Assembly: GCA_035495315.1 (NCBI GenBank)
Contig: DATJGF010000044.1
Location: forward strand, 1-64,000
From: DATJGF01 sp035495315
GTDB lineage: Bacteria > Verrucomicrobiota > Verrucomicrobiia > Limisphaerales > UBA8199
Length of the DNA: 64,000 bases
Reading direction: 5' to 3'
Part shown: positions 56,714-64,000 of the stretch, piece by piece
Position numbering within the stretch: the first letter of the stretch is position 1
How the letters are laid out: the number at the start of each line of letters is the position of its first letter
The notes under the pieces: generated by a model
The model's database searches: none
What the model was told of the DNA's origin: nothing
The model's input: only the letters and a program-made list of their open reading frames with translations
Made by a program: the position numbers and the translations under genes

Positions 56714-58801
56714 TCACTTAATTAACCTGTAAAACAGCGTTGTACCGGCACCATCGTTGGTAACGACGTTACGCCCCTGGAAAAACGCCGGGGGCGACAG
56801 CACATCCGACCAGCTATTCGGTCCAGAGAGATTTGTTGCGCTCTGCAGCCGGAACCCCGTAAGTGACGCCTGCCACGAAAGGACCAACTGCTCATTTGAC
56901 TTGCTGATGGCCAGCGTTGGATCGGGTCGCGTCACCGTTAGCGGCACCAATTCAATTCCCTGGTTCAAGCCAAGGTTACGGCTGTATTGTTTGTCGATAG
57001 GGTTATTCCAATGCTCGTGGACGCCCAGGCTGGCAAGCCGGATACCTGTCTTGCCGGGGTCGTAAAAGGTTCCGGAAGGTGGATGATCGGCTAATGCGGC
57101 TTCGTGCAGATAATCCTCCGCACCACCCTGCAGCCCGTTGCCCGCGGTGGTACTGCCGTTATTCACCACATTCGGCCATTCGTTGAGCAGGAAGTCATAA
57201 CAGACGGAATCAATCGCGACGGGATCTTGCGAAGCGAAGAGGCTCGATGGCCAGTTACCATTAAAAGGAGCCATGTTCCACTTAAAGGGGTGTGAATCCC
57301 AAAAATAACCTGCAAACAGTCCATCGACGAGGCAGAGCAACGTCTTGCCGCCGAGGGACGGATGGCCAAGCAAGTCCACAATCGCGCGGTAATGCCCCAT
57401 TCCGGGCGTGCCTGGCAAACTTGGGTCGGGTGTGCTGGCGTGCATGCTGACGTAATTGAGGTTACCGCCCTGGTTTGGGCCATTAGCATCGCGATAAAAA
57501 CCATCGGGACATCGTAGGAGCGACCCATATAAATTCTTGCCGACGAGTGTAACACCGACGCTATGGCCCTTCAGAATGGCGAAATTGATCAAGTAATCGG
57601 CTTCGGCAAGCGGAACCGGGACGTAATCCTGCACTTTCCCAACCGCATTGGTTGTGCTCCAGTTGAACTGTGCTGAAGAGAAGACTGTCCGCTGGCGTCC
57701 CGCGCCGCCGTAATTATCAAAGTAATGAACGTTGGGAAACTCCGGGTGGAGCATGTTCCACATGTAGCGAGGGAAGTTCCCGGTTGGATCGCCCAGACTA
57801 ATATTAGTCTGGTTGACGCCGACGGTATAAACGAGGTGCCGGAGCAAGCTGAGCAGCATCTGAGGCGAGTTGTCGATCGTGTTCATAATCGACACCTGCT
57901 TTTCATAAGTCGTATTGATGGCGACCGTGCCGGTGCCTGATCGGGCATTGCAGGTGGTTAGATTAATCTTAATCGCAATTTTTTCTCCGGCCTGGTAACC
58001 GCGCGGTCCCTTGCCATGGTTCTGGTTGAAGTATTTGAAAATCGCGTCCCAAGCAGCGGCGTCCGAGTTGCCACCGCCGACGGATTGAATGGCTTTGGAC
58101 ACCATCGCTTCGACCACGGCGAGATCGGTATGATTGGTTTGCCACCAAGGTTCGGAAGAGCTGTAGCCGGTCCAACTGGTCGCCTGCGGAGCGTGGATCC
58201 AAACGACGCGTCCGGGGAAAATGCCTTTGGCAACGCCGAGCGGTCCGTGCGGTGGGTTCCCGGCCACGGCGCGCCACGATGGCAGACTGGCGACAACCAG
58301 CGCAGCGCAAGCAACAGCGGCTGCCCCCCATAAGAGCGCTCGCCACCAACGCACATTTCGAGTTCGCGTCTTGCGCCAGGCGAACGTCGAGCCAAGCAGT
58401 GCGGCGACCCAAATAACAAAACTGCTCGCGACCGGGAAGGCGACGCGCTGGCAGGGATAGGCGGCACGGCTAGGCTTAGGAATGACTCGGACCAAAAACC
58501 AAACCAGGGAAAAAAGGCCCATGCCCGAAAAAACCCAAGCGAGGTACTTGTTTCTCGGTCGAGCTATAACGGTTTCAGGAGAAGTTTGGCCTCCTCTCCC
58601 CTGCCCTCTCCTCCAGAGGAGGAGAGGGGAAAAGGATCGTTGTCGCACAACCTCGCTACAGTTCAATTTGAACTGCTGCAGGACGAGTAAGCGACTACTC
58701 TTGCGACAGACTCGGGGCTTGTGGGAATTATAATGCGATTCCGAGTTCATATCCAGGATTTGAACGCAGGTATGTCCAAAAAACTCACCGTTTCTTGGCA
58801 T
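56714..58801 (-). CDS. DUF362-domain protein with N-terminal membrane segments
   Basis: Up to 695 residues. The start is unsure: ATG 58801 and ATG 58750 precede a palindromic repeat (58604-58628) in the frame, and ATG 58522 would begin within the first membrane helix. Three hydrophobic segments lie at about 86-106, 123-138 and 153-171. The central DUF362 domain (about 210-560) has GEKIAIKINLTTCN, VNQTNISLGDPTGNFPRYMW, EADYLINFAILKGHSVGVTL and ASQDPVAIDSVCYDFLLNEW. DUF362 proteins have no settled function; some carry Fe-S clusters, but no such Cys cluster is seen here. The C-terminus is the verrucomicrobial tail module (FRLQSATNLSGPNSWSDVLS ... LFYRLIK). Confidence 0.78.
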   Translation of the reverse strand: MPRNGEFFGHTCVQILDMNSESHYNSHKPRVCRKSSRLLVLQQFKLNCSEVVRQRSFSPLLLWRRGQGRGGQTSPETVIARPRNKYLAWVFSGMGLFSLVWFLVRVIPKPSRAAYPCQRVAFPVASSFVIWVAALLGSTFAWRKTRTRNVRWWRALLWGAAAVACAALVVASLPSWRAVAGNPPHGPLGVAKGIFPGRVVWIHAPQATSWTGYSSSEPWWQTNHTDLAVVEAMVSKAIQSVGGGNSDAAAWDAIFKYFNQNHGKGPRGYQAGEKIAIKINLTTCNARSGTGTVAINTTYEKQVSIMNTIDNSPQMLLSLLRHLVYTVGVNQTNISLGDPTGNFPRYMWNMLHPEFPNVHYFDNYGGAGRQRTVFSSAQFNWSTTNAVGKVQDYVPVPLAEADYLINFAILKGHSVGVTLVGKNLYGSLLRCPDGFYRDANGPNQGGNLNYVSMHASTPDPSLPGTPGMGHYRAIVDLLGHPSLGGKTLLCLVDGLFAGYFWDSHPFKWNMAPFNGNWPSSLFASQDPVAIDSVCYDFLLNEWPNVVNNGSTTAGNGLQGGAEDYLHEAALADHPPSGTFYDPGKTGIRLASLGVHEHWNNPIDKQYSRNLGLNQGIELVPLTVTRPDPTLAISKSNEQLVLSWQASLTGFRLQSATNLSGPNSWSDVLSPPAFFQGRNVVTNDGAGTTLFYRLIK
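58604..58628. repeat. GA/CT-rich palindrome inside the DUF362 reading frame
   Basis: CCCTCTCCTCC, a three-base AGA loop and GGAGGAGAGGG form a perfect 11-bp hairpin. On the minus strand it encodes part of SFSPLLLWRRGQGRGG, a charged, low-complexity segment just before the first membrane helix. It resembles a repeat unit and either inserted in the gene or marks its leader. Confidence 0.6.
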
Positions 58802-59007
58802 AATCCGGGCGGTTATTGAAAATCGGAACGATTTGCCTGACGGCGATGGCTTGCTGAACGGGAATCAATCGGCTATCAGTAGTCGCGCGCGTGCCTGATA
58901 ATTTTTCAATCGTAGCAAGTCAATTTCCTGCAACCGAACCCGTCGACCTCCGATCCGCGCCGCGCCAGGCCGCTTGACCTCTCCTTTCGCTTGATGGTGA
59001 AAACGTT

Positions 59008-62000
59008 ATGAGGGTGAAATTGCTCCGACTGGTTTTGGGTTCCGCTCTCATTTGGCTCTCCGATTCTGCCATTGGGGCAGAACTAAAATGGGAAACGAGA
59101 CCCTATGGCCGTGCGGCAGCGCTGACTTTTTCCGTCGAAGGCAAACCAGGTTTCACGCTCATGCCGGCGAGCGAGACGGGTGTCTACTTCACGAATATTT
59201 TGAGCGACGCGCGGGCAGCAGAGAACCAAATCCGTCTCAACGGCTCCGGCGTCGCCCTGGGTGATGTTGATGGCGACGGCTGGTGTGATATTTACCTTTG
59301 CGGCTTGGAAAATCATAACGTGCTCTACCGAAATCTCGGGAACTGGCGTTTTGAGGATATCACCGAGAAAGCCGGTGTGGGATGTGAAGGCCAGTTTTCG
59401 ACTGGCGCCGCTTTAGTGGATGTCGATGGCGACGGTGATTTGGATCTGCTCGTCAACGGTATCGGAACCGGCACGCGCCTATTTATTAACGATGGCAAAG
59501 GTCATTTTACTGAATCAAACAACAGTGGACTGGTTCGCAAATACGGCGCGACGACCTTGGCGCTGGCAGACATCGATGGCGATGGGGACCTTGACCTGTA
59601 CGTCGCGAATTATCGCACCGATACGGTCCGCAGTTCGGGGTACTTCATCCTGAAGGAAGGCAACCGGATCATGGTGCGGCCGGAAGACCGGGATCGACTC
59701 GAGGTGTCTCCCGAGGGGCGGCTCTTCGAGATGGGCGAGCCCGATTTCCTTTACCAGAACGACGGACATGGCCATTTCACGCCGGTGTCGTGGACCAACG
59801 GCATGTTCCTGGATGAACGCGGCCAACCGTTGCAGAAGCCTCCTATGGATTGGGGACTAACTGTCGTGTGCAGGGACCTGAATGGCGACGGCGCCCCTGA
59901 TCTTTACGTCTGCAACGATTTCCAAACCGAGGACAAGATCTGGATGAACGATGGTCATGGACGATTCCGCGCTGCCGCACCCCTGACGCTTCGCCATACT
60001 CCTTCATTTTCCATGTGCATTGACGTTGCCGATGTTAATCGCGACGGCCACTTCGATTTATTCGTCGCGGACATGCTGAGCAGCCATCACGTGCGCCGCT
60101 TAATGCAACTGGCCGAGACGGCACCTTATGTCTCGCCGGTTGGGATATATACAAACCGGCCGCAATTCGACCGCAACGCGCTGCAACTGAATCGGGGCGA
60201 TGGCACCTTTGCGGATATTGCTCCCTTTGCCGGCTTGCCCACAACTGAGTGGACCTGGGTAGGCGCGTTCCTCGATGTGGACCTGGACGGTTACGAGGAT
60301 CTCCTCTGCACTACCAGCCATTATTTTGATACGCAGGACCTGGATGCCGAAGCGATGATCCGTTCTAAGGGCCCGTGGCCGCGGGAAAAGGTACCGATGA
60401 AGCTGTTGCTCTACCCGAAAATGATGCAACCCAAGCAGGCGTTTCGAAACCGCGGCGATCTGACCTTTGAAGATGCAGCCGCCGCTTGGAACTTTAATCA
60501 GACCGGCGTCAGCCAGGGAATGGCCTTCGCGGACCTGGACAACGACGGCGACCTCGATGTGGTAGTAAACAGTTTGAACGGCGTCGCCGGACTTTATCGA
60601 AACAACAACTCGGCTCCCCGAATAACCGTGAGACTCAAGGGCACACCGCCCAACACCCACGGAATTGGCGCCAGGGTTGAATTGGTTGCCGAATTACCGG
60701 CCGACTCGGGAGCGCAGCCACTGAGGTTCGTTCAAGCCCAGGAAATCTGCGCGGGTGGACGTTATCTCAGCAGTGACGAGCCGATCCGTGTCTTTGCGGC
60801 CAATCCCACTGAACCTTTGCGGAAGATCTGGTCACAATTTCATGGAAAGTCTTCTCCCATGCCGCGCGCGCCTCTGCGACTGAACGTTCATTGGCGTTCA
60901 GGTCGTGAATCGAGTGTCGAAGACGCCGCGCCGAATTACCTTTACGAAATCGCGGAACCGGCAACACCGCCTGCTGCGACTCGACCTGAACATCTCGATG
61001 CGACAAAGCTCTTGTTTGAGGATTTCACGGACCGCCTTCACCACGTCCACCATGATGATCCGTTTGACGATTTCGCTCGGCAACCACTGTTGCCGCGTAA
61101 ATTGAGCCAGGCAGGGCCTGGCATCACCTGGTTTGATTTCGACCGCGACGGGCACGAGGATCTTATCATCGGCAGTGGTAAAGGCGGGCAAATGGCTGTT
61201 TATCACAGCGACGGGAAAGGTGGTTTTGTGCTGCAGACTAATGCGGTCGCAGCGATCCCTGTCACGCGCGACCAAACGTGCGCGGTGGGAGTTGCCCAGG
61301 GCGAGCATGGCACAAACACGGTTGTCCTTGTGGGTGCGAGCAATTACGAAGATGGTCAAGCCTCCGGGTCGCTGCTGCAGAGTTATGACTTAAAGAGCGG
61401 CAACGTGTCAGCAACCTTTGCCGGCCAGGAGTCCAGCTCGGGACCGCTGTCCCTGGCAGACGCGCACGGCAGCGGACAGCTCGACCTCTTTGTTGGTGGC
61501 AGGTGTGTTCCCGGTAAATGGCCCGCTCCTGCTACCTCGCTGTTGTTCGAGCAGAAAAATGGAAAGTTTTCGCTCGACCTGACCAACACGGTGAAGCTCG
61601 CAAACCTTGGCTTGGTGACCGGCGCAATATTTTCCGACTTGGATGGGAATGGATGGCCGGACCTGATACTGGCCTGTGAGTGGGGCCCCATCCGCGTGTT
61701 TTTGAACGAACAAGGACAGCTCCGCGACGCGACGGCAGAACTCGGCCTCGAGCGCTACGTCGGATGGTGGAACGGAGTCACCGTGGGAGATTTTGACGGC
61801 GACGGCTTGCTGGATATTGCGGCGTCGAACTGGGGCCTGAACGGCGGGCCGGACGGCTATGAAAGACCGGCATTGGTTGCGGATTATAAAGGGGAAAATC
61901 GCGCCGGCATTCCCCTGCTCTTCTGGGGCGATTTTACGGGGGAGCACGGAGTCAATATTATTGAAGCCGAGTATGACTCAGAACTGGGCAAGATAGTTCC

Positions 62001-62796
62001 TACACGCGCGAGGCCCGACATTCTGCTGGGGCTGCCTTTTGTCAGCGCGAAATTTCCTACATATGGCGCCTACAACAAAGCCGGCGTTGCGGAAATCCTG
62101 GGCGATCAATTTAACTCCGCCTCAAAGCTGGCCGCCCCTTGGCTCGCGTCGACCGTTTTCCTGAATCGGAAAGGGAAATTTCAGCCGGTGGTCTTGCCTC
62201 CTGAGGTTCAGTTTTCACCCGGATTTGGGATCTGTGTTGCTGATTTTGATGGTGATGGAAATGAAGACCTGTTTGTGGCGCAGAATTTCTTTGAGGTTCA
62301 ACCGCAAGCGGTCCGATGCGATGCGGGCAGAGGTGTCCTGGTGCGCGGCAATGGACGCGGAGACTTTGAAGCAGTGCCCGGGCAGATCAGTGGATTGACA
62401 GTTTATGGCGACGGTCGGGGCGCGGCGGTCTGCGATTTTGATGAAGATGGGCGAATCGATATCGCGATCGGGCAGAACGGCGCCGAAACGCGACTGTTTC
62501 ACAACGCAAGCGCCAAACCGGGCTTGAGGGTCCGCCTGGCCGGGCCACTCGGCAATCCGGATGGGATTGGAACGCAACTGAGGCCGATGTTTGGCAAGCG
62601 GGCTGGTCCGTTGCGCGAGATCCATGCCGGCGGTGGTTATTGGTCTCAGGACGCCGCGGTGCAAGTTTTCGGCACGCCAGAACCAACAACCGGTTTATGG
62701 GTTCGTTGGCCAGATGGGACGACGAATGTTTTTGATATCGTGCCCGGTGCGAGAGAGATCTCGGTCAGTAAGGACAAGGTCAGCGTGCTGAAGTGA
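59008..62796 (+). CDS. Large secreted FG-GAP/VCBS protein with ASPIC-UnbV domains (CRTAC1-like)
   Basis: A 1262-residue exported protein with a signal peptide (LLRLVLGSALIWLSDSAIGA). It is composed of FG-GAP/VCBS repeats with Ca-binding loops of the D.D.DG..D type, e.g. LGDVDGDGWCDIYLCG, LVDVDGDGDLDLLVNG, LADIDGDGDLDLYVAN, FADLDNDGDLDVVVNS, VGDFDGDGLLDIAASN, VADFDGDGNEDLFVAQ and VCDFDEDGRIDIAIGQ. Two ASPIC/UnbV-like modules occur at about 550-650 (HGIGARVELVAEL ... GGRYLSSDEP) and at the C-terminus (GIGTQLRP ... GGGYWSQDAAVQVFG, VRWPDGTTNVFDI). The double layout suggests an internal duplication of a CRTAC1-type unit. The family is probably an extracellular, calcium-binding adhesion or binding protein; no enzyme domain is visible. 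Confidence 0.88.
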   Translation: MRVKLLRLVLGSALIWLSDSAIGAELKWETRPYGRAAALTFSVEGKPGFTLMPASETGVYFTNILSDARAAENQIRLNGSGVALGDVDGDGWCDIYLCGLENHNVLYRNLGNWRFEDITEKAGVGCEGQFSTGAALVDVDGDGDLDLLVNGIGTGTRLFINDGKGHFTESNNSGLVRKYGATTLALADIDGDGDLDLYVANYRTDTVRSSGYFILKEGNRIMVRPEDRDRLEVSPEGRLFEMGEPDFLYQNDGHGHFTPVSWTNGMFLDERGQPLQKPPMDWGLTVVCRDLNGDGAPDLYVCNDFQTEDKIWMNDGHGRFRAAAPLTLRHTPSFSMCIDVADVNRDGHFDLFVADMLSSHHVRRLMQLAETAPYVSPVGIYTNRPQFDRNALQLNRGDGTFADIAPFAGLPTTEWTWVGAFLDVDLDGYEDLLCTTSHYFDTQDLDAEAMIRSKGPWPREKVPMKLLLYPKMMQPKQAFRNRGDLTFEDAAAAWNFNQTGVSQGMAFADLDNDGDLDVVVNSLNGVAGLYRNNNSAPRITVRLKGTPPNTHGIGARVELVAELPADSGAQPLRFVQAQEICAGGRYLSSDEPIRVFAANPTEPLRKIWSQFHGKSSPMPRAPLRLNVHWRSGRESSVEDAAPNYLYEIAEPATPPAATRPEHLDATKLLFEDFTDRLHHVHHDDPFDDFARQPLLPRKLSQAGPGITWFDFDRDGHEDLIIGSGKGGQMAVYHSDGKGGFVLQTNAVAAIPVTRDQTCAVGVAQGEHGTNTVVLVGASNYEDGQASGSLLQSYDLKSGNVSATFAGQESSSGPLSLADAHGSGQLDLFVGGRCVPGKWPAPATSLLFEQKNGKFSLDLTNTVKLANLGLVTGAIFSDLDGNGWPDLILACEWGPIRVFLNEQGQLRDATAELGLERYVGWWNGVTVGDFDGDGLLDIAASNWGLNGGPDGYERPALVADYKGENRAGIPLLFWGDFTGEHGVNIIEAEYDSELGKIVPTRARPDILLGLPFVSAKFPTYGAYNKAGVAEILGDQFNSASKLAAPWLASTVFLNRKGKFQPVVLPPEVQFSPGFGICVADFDGDGNEDLFVAQNFFEVQPQAVRCDAGRGVLVRGNGRGDFEAVPGQISGLTVYGDGRGAAVCDFDEDGRIDIAIGQNGAETRLFHNASAKPGLRVRLAGPLGNPDGIGTQLRPMFGKRAGPLREIHAGGGYWSQDAAVQVFGTPEPTTGLWVRWPDGTTNVFDIVPGAREISVSKDKVSVLK

Positions 62797-62951
62797 GAGG
62801 GAGTCAGGGAATCTCCCAAATAGATTCACACGAGCAGGACATTGAACAGATGAACCTCACAAACCCCTCGAACGCTGAACTTCGAGAATCAGCGCTAAAC
62901 GCCGAAGTTTGGAATTCGAAGGCGTAAGATGCGCACCGAGGCAGAGATAGC

Positions 62952-63629
62952 TTAAGACCCCGCCCTGGCGTGTTTACCCACGATCTTAGCGCGTTCAATA
63001 AAAAGCCTGAGCTTGCGAATGTCTTTGGTACCGTCAGGGGTGCTGACGCCGGAATTAACATCAACCGCGTAGGGCCGTACGAGGCGAATCGCCTGGCGAA
63101 CGTTGCCGGGATTCAGGCCTCCAGCAAGAATCACCGGCAATTTCACCGATTGGACTATTCGTCTACTAATACGCCAATCGTGCGGTTGCCCGGTCCCGCC
63201 GACCTGCCCTGTTTCCTTCACGGCCGTATCCAAAACGATGCCGTCCACTTTGCCCAGGAATCTCCGTGCCTCGGCGAGCGCGCGTTCGTCAAGGACATGC
63301 ACGGCTTTATAAACCTTAACGTTGGGGAGCCGTCGTCGAATCGTCTCGGCTTCGTCGGGTTCGGTTTCACCATGCAACTGAATAGTCGTCACGCGCGCAA
63401 CGCGGGCTGCCTGCATAATTGCGGCGGGACGGCTCAGGTGTGTTACCAAAACAGTCGAACAAAACGGCGGCAGTTTCGCAGCGATCCCGCGGGCTACTTC
63501 GGCAGAAATGAAAACACTCCGGGAAGGATGAACCTGGCCAACGAGAAAACCTATCGCATCTGCGCCGCAGGTAATCGCTGCGAACGCATCTTCAAGGTTG
63601 GTAATGCCGCAGATTTTGACTTTTACCAT
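62952..63629 (-). CDS. trpF: Phosphoribosylanthranilate isomerase
   Basis: A 225-residue TIM-barrel enzyme of tryptophan synthesis that isomerises phosphoribosylanthranilate to CdRP. Catalytic C7 lies in VKICGITNLEDAFAAITCGA and the general acid Asp in DGIVLDTAVKETGQVGGTGQ; phosphate-binding loops are LPVILAGGLNPGNVRQAI and AVDVNSGVSTPDGTKDIRKL. Length is slightly above the usual 200-210 because of a C-terminal tail. Other trp genes are not in the window. It is 43 bases downstream of the permease-like gene, possibly on the same transcript. Confidence 0.95.
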   Translation of the reverse strand: MVKVKICGITNLEDAFAAITCGADAIGFLVGQVHPSRSVFISAEVARGIAAKLPPFCSTVLVTHLSRPAAIMQAARVARVTTIQLHGETEPDEAETIRRRLPNVKVYKAVHVLDERALAEARRFLGKVDGIVLDTAVKETGQVGGTGQPHDWRISRRIVQSVKLPVILAGGLNPGNVRQAIRLVRPYAVDVNSGVSTPDGTKDIRKLRLFIERAKIVGKHARAGS

Positions 63630-63672
63630 TGGGGTCTCAAACAGAAGGTAAGTCCCTGTTCAATTTGTATCC

Positions 63673-64000
63673 TCATGTTCCGGTCTCCTCTGAACTGTGA
63701 ACGTGACCAGGGCGGCCTTCCAACAAGCCAACCACCCAAAGTAATGCCGCACCGGCGAAGTAGACGACGGCAAACCCTGGTGCTGCGGTAAACCACGCGA
63801 AGTGATTTTCCACTCCGCTTGGGCTCAATTGGTACGCATGAATGAGCCCTACTGCAGAGCAGATTGCCGCAGCGGCCAGCCAGGCGGCAGCGTGTTTGAA
63901 CTTGCGGTCAATGACAAACGCCATGACGGCGGCATAGATAATCGAGGTGATCAGAAAGCCCTGACTCAAGGCAATCACGCCGCGCACATGAAGATTCGGG
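63673..64000 (-). CDS. Probable membrane permease, C-terminal end only
   Basis: The frame is open to the right edge of the window, so only the last 108 or so codons are seen. They contain three hydrophobic segments (ALSQGFLITSIIYAAVMAFV, AAAWLAAAAICSAVGLIHAY, AAPGFAVVYFAGAALLWVVG). The pattern RGVIALSQGFLITS followed by VIDRKFKHAAAWLAAAA and GLIHAYQLSP resembles the C-terminus of large NCS2/xanthine-uracil-like permeases, from memory; this is a weak assignment without the core. It may start upstream of trpF on the same transcript. Confidence 0.45.
   Translation of the reverse strand, partial: PNLHVRGVIALSQGFLITSIIYAAVMAFVIDRKFKHAAAWLAAAAICSAVGLIHAYQLSPSGVENHFAWFTAAPGFAVVYFAGAALLWVVGLLEGRPGHVHSSEETGT

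Overview
The window looks like a chromosomal segment of a Verrucomicrobiota bacterium, most likely from the Limisphaerales/Pedosphaera-like branch (subdivision 3). This is an inference from gene content: a verrucomicrobial-type division and cell-wall (dcw) cluster with a very divergent FtsZ, secreted LamG and beta-propeller proteins ending in the short F.LQ/FYRL tail common in this phylum, many Tat-exported Gfo/Idh/MocA and aldo/keto-reductase-like proteins, FG-GAP/ASPIC-UnbV proteins, and many short palindromic repeats between genes. No rRNA, tRNA, transposase, phage gene or CRISPR array was recognised.

Layout. Positions 1-264 hold the end of an alpha-glucan phosphorylase gene. From 450 to 9472 lies an accessory block on the minus strand: a TPR membrane protein, a PadR-controlled operon of two HAAS-type membrane proteins (one ending in a Clp N-domain pair), a CE1-like esterase, a second TPR membrane protein and a secreted LamG protein. 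From 27339 down to 9820 runs the dcw cluster, all on the minus strand: mraZ, an unknown gene, rsmH, ftsL-like, ftsI, murF, mraY, murD, a LysM lipoprotein-like gene, ftsW, murG, murB, ddl, ftsQ, ftsA, ftsZ. Four GTGGG boxes with 10-bp period and a sigma70-like promoter lie upstream of mraZ. murE and murC are absent from their usual places.

Positions 27726-33758 hold queA, a stand-alone RibD-type reductase, a PduO-type cobalamin adenosyltransferase, a YdjC-type deacetylase, a cell-wall amidase and a DUF2089 regulator paired with a membrane protein. Positions 34063-42144 hold a PQQ-like beta-propeller protein, small proteins, a Sel1-PEGA protein, and a DPE2-type 4-alpha-glucanotransferase divergent from a sugar transporter; with the phosphorylase at the left end these point to glycogen/maltodextrin metabolism. 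Positions 42145-42990 are a gene-free block packed with palindromes.

Positions 42991-64000 hold a HEAT-repeat protein, two Gfo/Idh/MocA proteins, a UxaA-family dehydratase, a STAS-like protein, superoxide dismutase, hisH, a sensor kinase and response regulator pair, a secreted methyltransferase, an aldo/keto-reductase-like protein, a DUF362 protein, a 1262-residue FG-GAP protein, trpF and the end of a probable permease gene. The most unusual items are the FtsZ with altered GTP-binding and T7-loop residues, the PadR/HAAS/Clp-N operon with an apparently leaderless promoter, the loss of murE and murC from the cluster, and at least five families of dispersed palindromic repeats.
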